Source of the DNA: Basidiobolus meristosporus CBS 931.73
Taxonomy: Eukaryota > Basidiobolomycota > Basidiobolomycetes > Basidiobolales > Basidiobolaceae
Assembly (NCBI GenBank): GCA_002104905.1
Contig: MCFE01000168.1
Location: 81,672 to 145,671 of the forward strand
Length of the DNA stretch: 64,000 nucleotides
Reading direction: 5' to 3'
The position numbers were made by a program, and so were the translations under genes. Shown in pieces: positions 32,163-44,475 of this stretch. The notes under the pieces are model-generated. The model had not been told where the DNA came from. It saw only the letters and a program-made list of their open reading frames with translations, and made no database searches. Position 1 is the first letter of the stretch. Each line of letters starts with the position of its first letter.

Positions 32163-33335
32163 ATGAGTCCGCCTACAGTTGACATCCGTCTGGAAGATGA
32201 ATTTATCATATTCAACGGCACCTCCTCGGAATCAGTAGGATCTGTATTGCGTGGCGCCTTCGTTCTCACCTTCCCAGACAGTTTAAAAGTCAAATCGATC
32301 AAGCTTACCCTTGAGGGGAAACTACGCATATTCTGGCCAACTGGTATGTTGGGTTGATGATCTGCCTTTGCTGTTCCGATGATAACCAAGCTTTTCCCCT
32401 GACCTCTCACAGTATTGAAAACAGCCCAGGTGAAAAGTTACAGACAAAGGGTGTTTAGCCATAGTTGGACCTTTATGGAATCCACCCAATTCCTCTCTCA
32501 GACCATCCAGGCAGGAACATATACCTATGATTTCATGCTTCCCTTAAGCGGACAGCTCCCTGAAACCATCCACTCGCAACATGGAGGAATTGTATATACA
32601 CTCAGGGGTGTGGTCGAGCGCCCAGCATTTTGCAACAATTACGTTGTCGAAAAGGAGGTGGTCATAAAGCGATACGCGTCTCCTTCCAACACGGAGCTTA
32701 TGCATTCGACCATCGTCTCAGATGTTTGGAACGACAAGCTTTTCTTCGAAATATTCATCCCCACCGCGGGCTATGGTGTTGGGGAAACCATACCAGTTCG
32801 CTTTAGACTGCAACCGCTAAGCAAGGAGCTAAAACTACGTGGAGTGGGGTGTCTGCTCAAGGAATATGCAACATACAACTCACCCCTCATAGGGTTCTCA
32901 AAAACCACATCAAGACTCATCGATCAATCCTTGGATGATTTCTTTCCGGATCAAGAGGAAGCCTGGGGGAAAATGCTCTATTTTGTCGTCCCGAAGGACC
33001 CCAAAGCAGTTCAACCCGATTGCGAAACGGATTCCATCGTGGTGAAGCACAAGCTCAAGCTGAAAATTGAATTCGAAGAGCACCCCAAATGCATCCGTAT
33101 CATACTCGCCGCCGTTCCCGTAATCATAATCGCCAGCTCAGTAGGAGAAATATTCAACGAACTACCTAGGTACCAGGCCTCGTTTGAAAGACGCTTCTCG
33201 GTGGTTTCGTTGCCCCCAGCCTATGATGGCTCCGTCACAAGAAAGTCGGTCAGCGCCGGGATGCCCGGCATCCCATTACCTAATCGGCAGGCTCGTGGGA
33301 GTAGATCAGGCAGCTACTCTGTGTTGCAAAGCTAG
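32163..33335 (+). CDS. Arrestin-domain (ART-type) ubiquitin ligase adaptor
   Basis: Exons 32163-32343 and 32413-33335, 367 residues. The N-terminal arrestin half starts VDIRLEDEFIIFNGTS with SVLRGAFVLTFP, KVKSIKLTLEGKLRIFWP and SHSWTFME, then TYTYDFMLPLSGQLPETIHS and GGIVYTLRGVVERP. The C-terminal half has YGVGETIPVRFRLQPLSK and VVKHKLKLKIEFE. Near residue 328 is a PPAY motif (SLPPAYDGS), the docking site for WW domains of Rsp5-type ubiquitin ligases. Such adaptors bring the ligase to plasma-membrane transporters for endocytosis. It has one PY motif and a short Ser/Arg-rich tail. The specific cargo cannot be read from the sequence. Confidence 0.85.
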
Positions 33336-33750
33336 TCGTCACCGCTATTGGTGAAGTCTGCTTACTTACCGTGTTGTATAATGTAAAGTATGAATGGATA
33401 TAATTTATCTAGTAGAGTTTAGATCGATAGCCAGTAACTTTCATGAAATAAAGCCCTGTATCGACAAGCGCATGATGGCTTACCGAGCTGGACTATTAAG
33501 GGAATCGATGATTAGCCGAAACCTGCGAGGGACAGTCTATTTCGGGTGGAAGGTGGAGCACCGGCGCGTGACTTAATCGAGTGGAGAAGTTGCTTTCAAA
33601 CGCTTGGTTTAATGAATCTTTGGATCGAGCCAAAATTATATATACATGTATTTTACATTAAAACATTAATCACCTGAGGTGACATTACTACGTTAGAGGG
33701 GACGGGAATCCGAGTGGGCCGGATCGCCCGCTGAGCGCAGGTGGGTGAAT
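33336..33750. other. Convergent 3' intergenic region
   Basis: Between the arrestin and cyclin 3' ends. Nothing is recognised apart from AT-rich terminator-like sequence. Confidence 0.4.
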
Positions 33751-34317
33751 TTAGATAAAACAGAGTTCTGCCTTGTACTTCTCTAAAAATTCTTTGATAT
33801 CCTGGTCGTTGACCCATACGTTGTAATTCAATAGTTCAAGCAATTCTTTTTCCATTCTATTCACTTGTTGGGTGGTGAACACCCCCGAAATCTCCGCCAT
33901 GGTGCGATTGTTGAGTCCCTCGTCACCATATAAAAATTTGGACGCGACCAAAAGGCTGGCTAAAAAGATCCTGTGTGAGGTTCCGTACTCGCCTTTCGCC
34001 TTTGGTGGGAGTTTGACTTTTAATCGGTAAATGTACATCAGGGCAACTATGCCGGTGATGGCATCAATGCGGGAGCGTTCGGCCACTCGCTCAATAAATA
34101 ACAGTAGTTCGGGGAGGGTGATGTTGGTCATGGGGCGCGCTTTACAGTTGAGAACACTGCACATGGATTCCGCTGTGAAATCTGGAAAAGCTGCGTTAGA
34201 AATCACCTTCAACAAATATCTCGCAAGTATGCAGCTTCACTTACTTATTAATGTGTTGGGAATTGGCTTGTAGGCAGGGCAGTTGTTGGCTTGGGCGCGA
34301 TTAATGGCTGCAGTCAT
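33751..34317 (-). CDS. Pcl/Pho80-type cyclin
   Basis: Exons (minus strand) 34317-34245 and 34181-33751; 167 residues, the cyclin box with little else. The cyclin fold is visible in LPELLLFIERVAERSRID, ITGIVALMYIYRLK, SHRIFLASLLVASKFLYGDE, LNNRTMAEISGVF and VNRMEKELLELLNYNVWV. The SKFLYGDE..N..MAEISG arrangement is typical of Pho80-type cyclins, which pair with Pho85-type kinases in phosphate signalling, the cell cycle or morphogenesis. The N-terminal exon (AINRAQANNCPAYKPIPNTL) is short, closer to Pcl1/2 size than to Pho80. Which sub-family it belongs to is not settled. Confidence 0.85.
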
Positions 34318-36246
34318 AGTTGATGTAGAAGAATATGAATAGTATACAAGTTGTGCTTGATGAAGGAGCAGTTGATATGAGCAAAAGAAATCTGTGACCG
34401 GACTAGGATTTAAGATGCTCGTGCAAGTGAGATGGGTGAAATCAAAATTCGATAGATGTACGTTGGTTTATTACAGGGATTAGGAATCCATTGCTGTCGC
34501 CGGCGTGCTTATAAGTGAATTTGAGGTGGATTGACCAGATAAGCGTGACCTAGTAAAAATTCACGTTACTGCGAAACCATTGGACACTAGCCACTTGTCT
34601 CGTGTCAAGTGATCTTATTTCAATCCAAAAAAATGGCAGAGCAGTCAGTATCACAGCAGTCTCAAATCTAAGCCAAAGATATGTGATCATTTGATGGAGA
34701 GCTGATATATCGATAAAGCGAGCCAATGGATATCCCTGATAGCTTCTATATCGATATCTACCATGTTCAAAGATGGATCAATCAACGGCTTCCATCGACA
34801 CCAATAGCCTTTATGCTGGAAATAGGAGTCTTCTGACCTGAGCTTTATTTGGAGTGTCCAGATGCGAATAGAAAGATTCATTGACCGACTTCATATAGCA
34901 ATAATTCAAATAAGTCCATATATAGACCAAGAAATCTGACAACCTCTGCCTTCTAGCAATTGACTGGAAACCGTGAAGTTGTGGCCTGCCATGGGGTTGG
35001 TATATCTGCCTTGTTAGTCGTGGGCTAGCTTCTCTTGAATAGTCAGTTGGAGTCGCATGTGATTTCGATCTTGATAAATATATGTCACGTTATTGTGCAT
35101 GGGCTAAATATGATTATCCGGCCCAATGATCCTTTGCTACCTGCAAAAGCGTAGAGTTCTGGCAAGATTTACTAGATAACTCCCGATACCTGTGTCCTGT
35201 GATATACAAACCGACAGCGAAAAGAATTCCATTCCCTTTTTTTTCGGAAACGGCAAGGCTCAGCTGCAGGATCACACATGTCCCGCACTCCAAGCGAACA
35301 TGAATTATTGCGCACCAAGTGAGTCCTCGGGTGCATATGCCTAGGTGAACAGCAAATCGGCAATTACCGTGGAAAGTGACACAACTTGGCGTTGTACCAT
35401 TCTGTGTGTTACTGTGGTTGTTTAAACAATGCCAGGAATTGAAACCATTTCAGGGTTTGAGGCTCGCCCACCCATGTATGACATTGATCGAAGTAGCCGG
35501 TTTTTCGCGCGGCCCCACTCTAATTGGCTCCATTGTCCGCTATTTTCTCACCCTAAAGCTCTTTTTTTTTTGTTTTTTATTACCAATTGAGTAAGAGGCT
35601 TTATCTCATATGATCATCTGATTTAATCAATCTGAAGCGGCAGTTAAGCCAGCTCCTAAACAGTTTATGTATGGGCTGGTCACCACTTGACATAACCAAT
35701 ACAGTATTGGTATAAATTGAAGTGCGTGGTTACAGCGCCATGAAGATGAACCCTTTTGGTGTCATGTTGCGTAGCAAATGGGTATATTATGTTAGGAATC
35801 CACTATCGCCAACATTGGCTGCTGGCCATCAGAATCCGGCGCTAGAAGAGGTTACCATGGCGGAGGATACAGTGGCTGACTGTACGCATATTTAAATGTA
35901 ATATATCGCTGAAGGCTCATTCGACCTGTAGGTTCTAAGCAGCTTGGTCACCGTTTCATTTGCTACGCTTTCGATAGAGGAACTCAACATATACATATAT
36001 ATGGCAGTTTTCCAGCGTGACATGATGATGGAATGGCTCTATAAATTGAATCTATGAGTTGGATTTATTAAATACCATTCATTTGAAAGTGATTATATAT
36101 AACCTAATCTATACATTTGGTGATTAACTAGGGGGTGAAGTTGCGAAAATTACAATAAAGGATGATTATGTATATATCGGTTGATTTTCGAGGAAGACTG
36201 CCAGAGTCGAACGTCGGGAGAAACGCGCGTCAGATGCTTGGTGCCT
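34318..36246. other. Gene-poor interval
   Basis: About 1.9 kb with no supported gene. AT-rich, with several short tracts (tttttttt near 35566). No repeat or mobile-element similarity was noticed. Confidence 0.5.
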
Positions 36247-36702
36247 TCAAACCTCGATTTCAACGAATTTGGACGAGTTCATGGTACAGGTACCGGGCTC
36301 TTTAGTGATGAGTCGGGTAAGCTTGGACTTCATCTCAGCTTCGTCTTCGGAATCACTATCGCTAGAGACGGAGCCCTTCGTAAATTTCTCGGCCAACCAG
36401 GCTCTGTCGACTTGACATATCTCGGCAGGGAAATTACCCAACACCTTCATGGGGTCGCTCTCCAAAAAGCCGACGAAGTGGTCGTTGGCTTTTTCAACGA
36501 CACATATACGAGCGCCCTTCTCAAACACTAGAGGATTCTTGGTTCCTTTATCACCAGCGAAATTCTCCATCGCAACCACACAGCTGATAACTCGACTGGA
36601 GAAGGCGTTGATGGTTGTCATGCCTTTCTCGGACTGCCCGGGGCATTCGGGAACACGGGTATAGGAGTTTCTGGGCAAACAGCAAGCGAAGACTCTGAAC
36701 AT
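36247..36702 (-). CDS. Small SH3-domain protein
   Basis: A single-exon 151-residue protein. Residues about 44-100 fit an SH3 fold: AMENFAGDKGTKNPLVFEKG (RT loop and diverging turn), ARICVVEKANDHFVGFLESD (strands b and c, with Phe where a Trp is usual) and MKVLGNFPAEICQVD (the ..G.FP...V ending). The N-terminus MFRVFACCLP has two adjacent cysteines that could be acylated. The C-terminal part is acidic and serine-rich (SVSSDSDSEDEAE), a likely casein kinase 2 target. SH3 proteins bind proline-rich partners. No neighbour hints at a partner, and the lack of the canonical Trp makes this a diverged domain. Confidence 0.6.
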   Translation of the reverse strand: MFRVFACCLPRNSYTRVPECPGQSEKGMTTINAFSSRVISCVVAMENFAGDKGTKNPLVFEKGARICVVEKANDHFVGFLESDPMKVLGNFPAEICQVDRAWLAEKFTKGSVSSDSDSEDEAEMKSKLTRLITKEPGTCTMNSSKFVEIEV

Positions 36703-38390
36703 TATGAAAGTCAGATGTGAGTTGAATATTTTCGAGCTAAACCTGGAGCATGGAAGTTATATAGGTGATCCCAATCTACCAATATTCCAATTTTGGTAGT
36801 TCTCTTTAGAACCTCATTATATAAGACTGAGTATCTCAGTATGATCACCAATCAGCACCCCATAGGAGGGTAGACCTGGTCTTACGCTCATTGATCTGAG
36901 AAATTGGCCAATATGATGAGGCCCATATGACCATTGGAGGAACACAGAATAATCTTAATGGTATGAGTGAAAGAGATGGCGCAAATGTTGGGTAACCAGT
37001 GGATTTGCTAGGGCCTCGTCGTCAGCGGTAATGCAGACACAATAGCGTATTGTTCGATATGAAACGAGGACTACGAGGCTAGGGATTGTTGGAGATGTAA
37101 ATTGATCGGATTCGAAACTAGCAGTGCCACTCTACCCATCATCTTCATTAATGGCGATGTCTAATTCGAGAGATACAATCATGGGCACACAAATACTCTC
37201 ATTATCCATACTAGGATCATGCTAACGGGATATATATTTATATACTCCAGAGTTATTTTATCCATCTTGCCAAATGAGGCGATCAGTTGTTCTTAGAAGG
37301 TGAGCCCAGGATCGCGATCTTGCGACAGGTTCTGGTGCTGGTGTGCGAATGGTAAGATTAGGAGATGTTACACCGCTCACCTCTAATATAGTTAATTCGA
37401 ATCTAAACTTACACTCTGAATCACTCACGTATTATCCATTGGGTAATGGGGTTGCTCTCCATACTCCAGACTCGCGTGGATACCAGCCATACTGCTTAAA
37501 CCATCTAGTTCATGGTGATTTGCAATTCTCATCTAAATCCAATCAATCGTAATTAAGTTTATTCGCTGTTCCAAAAAGTGCCCCATTCACGCTACCAAAC
37601 ATTCCAGGCTGTATTTCACACAGGTGCAAGTTATTAATAGGTTTGCGATGATGGTCGATTTGGTTGATGGATGTGATATCATCTAATTTCATGGATATGG
37701 AATTCTTACGCCATTCTCCATGTAATCCCAGCGTTTCCCCTGATTAACCAAAAATACCGAAATTTCCATGTGTGATTCACCGCTGCATTAATGACTTCCC
37801 AGCACTCTAGGATACCACTGCTGTTGGGTTTGGTTTTGCCACAACTATTACATATCGGTGAAATTCACGTGCATAGTAAGGTCTTGACTTGTAGATTCCC
37901 AAGATATCCTGTTTGCTGCCGAAGTAACGGATAGAGCAGTGTATTGTATCGCTGACAATCATCACCAATATTTTGTTGAGCGCTATGTAACCTTTGCTGC
38001 GCTATACCTGAAATTCCATCTAAACCTATTATAGTTGGCTCCGGTTACCTTGGTATCTTTATGGGTTATCATCGAAATCATGGAATTCGGTTCGTCTGAT
38101 GAAACGAGATCACGTCTGAATTGATATTCATGGTGTCGTGTATTTGGCTACTCCTTCAGAAACACACATGCCTGTAGTCAATGGCATTTCGAACTATTGA
38201 GATGGTCTGCGCCTCGTTGAAGTGAAGATTGGCCCAACTCCAATTTACTATGTAACGATCCGCTGGTAATAGCCACTTGTGTCATTAACACTTTCATTTA
38301 ATGTCGCCGGTTTCTTCATATTTCACCGCCTTGAGCAGAGCAAGTATGATGTTACATAAAATTGCTTCAAAATCGCGCCGTCATACAAAA

Positions 38391-38483
38391 TTCAATAAGA
38401 TGATTAACTCTTTCGATAAATTTCAATAAGATGATTAACTCTTTCGATAAATTTCAATAAGATGATTAACTTTTTCGACAAAT
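38391..38483. repeat. 31-bp tandem repeat, three copies
   Basis: Units begin with ttcaataagatgattaactc at 38391, 38422 and 38453. The first two are identical and the third has a few changes near its end (ttttcgacaaat). It is in the gene desert with no coding frame. Confidence 0.85.
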
Positions 38484-39829
38484 CCTGGCCAACTTCTTTC
38501 AATGGATGACATCATAAATTCCAAGTCAGCAAAGGAATCTCCTAGTGTATCAAGTGATCTGGCCAAATATACTTCGTACAATATATCCTATTTCACATGT
38601 AAGCTTCAATCCATGATGTCTCAAAACGTAACGCTCACCTGCAAGTGAAATTCACAGCCTGGGAATATGTGATATATCAGCCAAAAGTGTGGTTCTGAGA
38701 TTTCCGACCGAAATTCGAAATACACCCACTAATGACCTAATTACCTGATGATTTCGAGGATGAAATCACAGGTTTCGTGCTTGTCAATGTTTCTTGCCAC
38801 ATATTTTCGGGCATATTTAGATAAAGTACTCTGCTATGTTGAGGTTTATTGTCATTGCTTGAGATTTTTGGCAACTGTTGGCATCTTCATAATTCCAAGA
38901 AATTGGTGAGCGTTTTATGAAATTCACCAAAGTCCAAAATGCCCTAAAATTGGCACAGCCGATGATAGGCTCTTTCTCGAAATCCACTCTAAGGTACAAA
39001 CACTATATCTCCGCAAAAATGCTGCACAAATACTATTGTAATTGAGAGTAAGAATCTGGAAATGATTTGGGGCATAATTGAGTAATGTATCATCCAAGCT
39101 ACTCATATATATACCAAAGTTTAAGTGGCATCGTGAACTAGCCATGTAAATAACGCTTAGGAAGGCTTCAAGAGCATATGTACCAGGTATTTCAAATTTT
39201 GTATCTGCACCTACTTGAGCACTTGGATCATAACTTAAGACCCAATTATTTCCTGCTCAAATTCTTTGTAAGGAATTACATTGAGAGCTTTCATTTTCAG
39301 GGTCCTTGACATTTTGGTAAACACTCCCTTGGTAGTTTGGCAAAGTGCAGCTATATGTATTAGTGCTGTGTTTCACCTTAATAAATTACAGGTGCATTTC
39401 ATGACATTCTTGTTATTTGCCAAGTCATCCACAATACACTTGTATCATACTTTAACAGGTTATGAATGCTCGAAATTGCAGAATTTTTATTTGTTGCTTT
39501 ATTAGGCTCAAGAAAAGTATTCATGCTTGTAAAAGAGCTTTGTAAAACCAATGATACAAGTGTTAGGAATTGATATACAAAGCTTAGTAAAGTCCAAGAT
39601 CTTTGATAACGTGGCCATCAGAGAACTTCAAATAATATCTTATAGGTAAAGCTCTGCATGAGTAATTCATAGCTTAGCAATAAGCCAGGTAAAGTTCTGA
39701 TATATATATAAAAGCAGGTTGGGTTCAGATAGTAAAAAAGAGACAAATCTTACAAAAACTGCATGTTGCAGGATTCTAGGGATTATCGCATCTGACTTGG
39801 AGAAATAGAAGATTGCGGAATATTTACAA

Positions 39830-40110
39830 TATTACGAACCTTATTCTTGCCTAAATTCTTTATAAGGATTGACTCAGAATATTTTCACCTAAATGTTAAC
39901 CGCCTATGATGTCAGAATACTTAGAGTTATCCAAGAGCCTTAAGCTTTGTACCAACACTCCTGCAGTCTCTCTAAGCATACTATTTATGCTTGTTTTACC
40001 AAGACTATGCAGCAGTATCAGTACCACTTTTATATATATTAAATTATCAAGTGAACACCATGTCTACTTGCTCTCCCTATCACTTGAAATATCTCCAAGA
40101 CTCTCATAGC
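39830..40110 (+). repeat. Decayed copia-type LTR
   Basis: Aligns by eye with the LTRs near 52.5-55.6 kb, in the same order: aaggattgactcagaatatt, ttaccaagactatgcagcag, agtgaacaccatgtctactt and atatctccaagactctcata. Many substitutions show it is old. No internal region is attached on the right, so it is probably a solo LTR. Confidence 0.6.
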
Positions 40111-41335
40111 ATACTAAACACTGGGACTACCTCTCCTAATCCCCTCTGATATCTCTAAAACCTTTGCAATAATTACTTTATAAATATCATCATACGCTGT
40201 TATTATGCATCTGGCTATGCATAACTGAAAGTCATAGTATTGGCACTTACACCAAGTCTTAGGGAGCCATATCCTGAGTAACTAATCAAATATCCTGCAA
40301 ATAATGTATTTTGCACTTGATTGTTTGTATATTTAAAACTGAGCCGTTGAAGTATGAGATATAGCTTGTTTGCTCTAAGAGTACTTATGCATTGCAAACC
40401 CTTCCAAAAGCCACCAGGCTTAAGCATACAGCTTTCTAAAGTATTCCGTAAGAGGTTATGCTTTTATATCTATAAACTCCACCCGTGTGTAAATAACCTA
40501 CTTATCCAATAGGTTCAGAATTGGTAAATTATCTTTCTCCGAGCTACTCCAAGTCACATCCATGATCACACTGGTACTTTGAACAGAGGATTTTAACAAT
40601 TAAGCAGCAATTGTGCAACAATTTGCAGACTGCATCTCTTGTCAGTGGGCTAGCATATGAGCATATGATAAAAGTCATTTGGTATAATCACTAGAATGTG
40701 CCATTGACGATTAGTAAGAGTTTGTAGACCGATGCAAGATATTGCGCATCATCCATCTGAGCGTATATGCGGTTCCAAAGGCTCAAGGACAATACCTTAC
40801 AAAATGACTTTCTACAATGTTGACCAGGTATAAAATGTATAAACTATTGAATAACGAGATGCTAGATTAGTTATATCAATAAGAAGTTGCCAATACTTAT
40901 AAAAATGGCAGAGGTTCAAATGAAGCCTATTTCCCTTGAGATACTGGCTCACTACGCACAGAGAGCTATCATGTGAAGGCACATGTATTTATATCTTGTC
41001 AGATAGTCTGGTGACGTATAGATTACGGTAAATTCTAAGGATTCCGTAAAATAGCGACGGTCAAGTATGCCGCCAATGCTACGGTGAGAATATGTGATTG
41101 CATGTACAAACGATAGTGAAAACCGCCTCGGTTACCTATAAATTAACCAGAAAGAGCCAATGCATATCAAACAGAAGTGTATCATTGGTAGAAAAGCAAG
41201 GAACACTGAGCATACGTAGCTTGTGAGCATCAACGGTGGTGATTCCAGGTAGCAGACATCAATAAAGGCGGCAGCAGTTTGCTAATAAAAGGAGGCTTCA
41301 GGTTGACAAGTAGTTGAACCAACTGTCAGTGTTGG

Positions 41336-41430
41336 TTGAGGAGCAAAGTGCCTGTCACCTACTCCGATGCCGATTTCCACGGAAATTTCGATGGATTGAA
41401 GTGTTTAAACCTTGTGATCAATATCTGTAT
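41336..41430 (+). pseudogene. Remnant of a copia RNase H domain
   Basis: The translated VPVTYSDADFHGNFDGLK resembles the start of copia-type RNase H (the YSDADW.GD.D..KS pattern). The similarity ends after about 20 residues. Low-confidence fossil of a retroelement. Confidence 0.35.
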
Positions 41431-41980
41431 CAACCTGCGCATTATCGCTGATGCAATGAGTCGGATGTTCCTCATGGGTCGTATCCGCCAAAATTCAGAA
41501 GGGCTCTGGAGAGATAAAGTGGTCAATACGGTTTTACCTTGCGAAGTATCCGCAGTGAGCTTTAGGGATGCAGGAGCCCTACCTCTTTCACAGTGGTTTG
41601 TACTGTGTTGATCAGTCAAAGATTGAGTTTCGGACGTATCAGATGAATTGTAACACATTGTGTAACATTAGTTCAGTGGTCATGGTTCCCATCTTGCCAA
41701 AGTGGGAGAAGAACATTGACTTGGGACTTCCAACTCTTCCCCCTTTGCTGAGGTTGAATCTCTGTGTTGGACTGCTACTGCTCCTATATAGCTGATCAAC
41801 ATGATTTGTTGTTGTATTGGGAATCCATATGTTTCGTTTTGGAAATATCCATGATGATGCCTATACTGAGCAGCCTATTCACCTATACACTTGCTGAACT
41901 GATTTCCTCATGGTGCTTAGGATGGAACAATAGGAACAAACAAATTCAGTTTCATGCATCGTGACCATCCATTATTGGTT

Positions 41981-42057
41981 GATCACAGCCCATATTCAAC
42001 AAGAAACATATCATCATCATCATATGTGATCACAACATATCAACAAGAAACATATCT
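41981..42057. repeat. 47-bp tandem duplication, partial second copy
   Basis: gatcacagcccatattcaac at 41981 recurs as gatcacaacatatcaacaag at 42028, followed in both by aagaaacatatc. A short (atc) run separates the copies. Confidence 0.6.
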
Positions 42058-43385
42058 ATTCATCCAAGTTAAAAATGGTTTCCACTCAACAATTCGACAC
42101 AAATCTGCAACCGATTCTGTATGATTTTTAAGAGACCCAGGGACAAGATGTCCCCACCTTGAGACCACTCGGATCACTGCTGAATCAATCAAAGGTCACT
42201 GACGTCCCAAGGGTGTATAGAGGACCTGATGGTAGGTTGCTGGAACGACCAGCGTCATTGCGCAGGAATGATCACACTAGATTGAATGAATTCAGATTCG
42301 GGATATTAAAGAGTTCAAGAGTCGTACACCAGCGGCAATAAACAGTAACATGTAATTGTATGAACCACACCGCATTATCTATGGGCGGGGTGAGAGATAT
42401 TTGAGATCGACTACTGTGATTACATCATCTTCAGCTATTCGGAGGATGAAAGTTGTTTTCAGCATGGCCTACACAACCCCCACCCGGCATTGTTGTCGAA
42501 TTACGCATCACCTATCCCGAGTACCAAGCATGGTCCCCCCAAAGGTTCGCATTGAAGCTACCGGTTACATACCAGCAGATCATCATTGAAGAATAGCAAC
42601 CCATGCTCGCGTAAGCCAGGGGGTTCCCTAGTTCCTTCACCTCAATTCTTCTATCACAAATCAAGCCTGGCATGTGGATCAACACATGTTTTTCCAGTCC
42701 AACTAACAGGAAAAGATATCGTGAGACAGTGTGTCTGATCCGAGCTATGATGCCTTTACTACTGATGGTAATTTTTCATTCTTTTGCGAGCATTGAATGC
42801 CGGGATTGATTGTTCATAACATGCTCTGGTGTCAGATCGGCCAATCAGAGACCTTCGGATTAGGGAGTGGTAAAAGGGCATCGAAGAATGGATCTTCAGA
42901 CATTCTGAGCATCCAAATCTAACAAGAATTCGTCTTTAGGACTCGAGATGGATATATATGTCCAAGTTAAATGGAACGTTTTGGTCCCGCTCATGGCCAA
43001 GTGGAAAAGAAGCCGCCCAGATACCAAATATGTTCAAGTTAAAAAGAACGGTGCTCAGTGCAACTTGAAGTCGTGATGCCAATGAGTCAGAGATCTTCTT
43101 ACTACGACAACGTGGGTGTGATCACGGTTTCTCCCATCCACTTGATCAGCGAGCAAGAGATTGAGGGGGGGGGTCAAGTGCCCAAGATAGCTGGCCACCT
43201 GTGACCTCATCGTACGTATATGTAGCAGCTGGAAATGCATGGAATTCGGTTGCAGGAGAATGCGCCGGGAGGTTTATTCGATGTATATACAGTGGATGGT
43301 GAAAAATAATTATGCAGAATAAAGGAAAATACACACGGATAACGATAAATATATGATACGTCTATGATACATGATGTGTTGATGC

Positions 43386-44399
43386 CTATTGAGTGATCTC
43401 GAATTTTGGGAAGACGGGCTTGGTTGGGTCGGACCCCGACCTGGTCCGTAGGCGACTGAGTAGGCTGCCCCTGGGAAGGGGTCCTCCTTTGGTAAGCTGG
43501 GGACGATGATACGGTGTCACGCCCCTGTCAATGAGAGAGGCTTTGACGGAGGATTCCCGAAGCCAGCTTACGGAGCGAGACCGTTGTCTTTTCATTGTGA
43601 AATTGGATTCGAATCGCATCATGCCATTTTTACACTCTAAATGGTACTGATTATCATTCATCTCGATGTAGTTTCGAGGCTCGCACCGATCCTTCTGGGT
43701 AGCGTAGAAATTGCGATAGCCTCCATCCAGAACATAGAGCTCTGGAAAGTTGAGTCTTGGGTAATTGGCTATGTTTAGTTCACGATCCCGATTTCGAAGA
43801 TACATGGCCCTATACAACCAGTTTAGTGGTCTGACTTTTCCGTGAATAAACCAATCAAGAAGTGCTCTTACATTCTTGGCCCTCTCTGGGCAGAGAACTC
43901 GCAATGGAAGACGACGATGGTGCGGTCGGTGCTTCGAGTGGCGCTGAAGAAGTGCTCTTCCAGCTGGGACTTGGTGTTGAGATTGACGGCCCCTTCGATG
44001 TGGCCGCCCTCGTATTCATAAGAGAACCGACAATCCACTATTACGAGATTGTCATACAAGTCCGTATACTTTTTCATGATCAAATCGTTGAGCTGGAATT
44101 AAGAAGGCTTCATGAGTCACTGTTCTGCGCAACATGGTCTTACGATAGATACATACAGTATCGGCCGAAATTCTCTTCAAGGAATCCTCCTTGCTATTAT
44201 GGCAAGGCAGGGTGTGATACTGCCCCGAAGGATCCAGTACAGCCGACTTATTGGTGTTGGTGTAGAGGAATTCCTCCCGACTCAAGCACATGCTTTGAGT
44301 CTTGCGAAGCTTTGGTTGTGGGGCGGATGCAAAGCCATGAGCATCAGGGGATAAGTGGAGTTGTGGTATGGGGGAGGCAATGGAGTGATTAGCGTTCAT
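43386..44399 (-). CDS. Cdc25-type dual-specificity phosphatase, intron-containing copy
   Basis: Exons (minus strand) 44399-44157, 44092-43872, 43809-43386; 295 residues. Close paralog of the gene at 3847-4773, with the same order of blocks: LRKTQSMCLSREEFL, LVIVDCRFSYEYEGGHIEGA, the catalytic FHCEFSAQRGPRM (Cys145, Arg151), YLRNRDRELN, PELYVLDGGYRNFY and a Ser/Arg-rich tail (MKRQRSRSVSWLRESS). Role as a CDK-activating phosphatase is inferred from the family. Both introns (65 and 62 nt, GT..AG) interrupt sequence that is continuous in the other copy. A TATAAAAG element lies at 44475-44468. Long N-terminal regulatory sequences of classical Cdc25 are absent here too. Confidence 0.88.
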
Positions 44400-44467
44400 G
44401 TTCAAGCAGAAGAACACAATGGCTCGAGAGGTGATCAGTGATTTATTTTGGTGGGAATGGCATTGGG

Positions 44468-44475
44468 CTTTTATA
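44468..44475 (-). promoter_or_regulatory. TATA box of the second Cdc25-type gene
   Basis: TATAAAAG on the minus strand, 69 nt upstream of the ATG at 44399. Confidence 0.5.

Larger units (their letters stand above)
36703..43385. other. Gene desert with decayed repeats
   Basis: About 6.7 kb of AT-rich DNA without a supported gene. It contains a 31-bp tandem repeat (38391-38483), a decayed copia LTR (about 39830-40110), a copia RNase H remnant (41336-41430) and a 47-bp tandem duplication (41981-42057), listed separately. The rest gives no signal I can interpret. Confidence 0.6.

Noticed and set aside
43862-44392. 176-codon plus-strand frame opposite the second Cdc25 gene
   Set aside because: Shadow of the minus-strand exons, which carry clear Cdc25 motifs.
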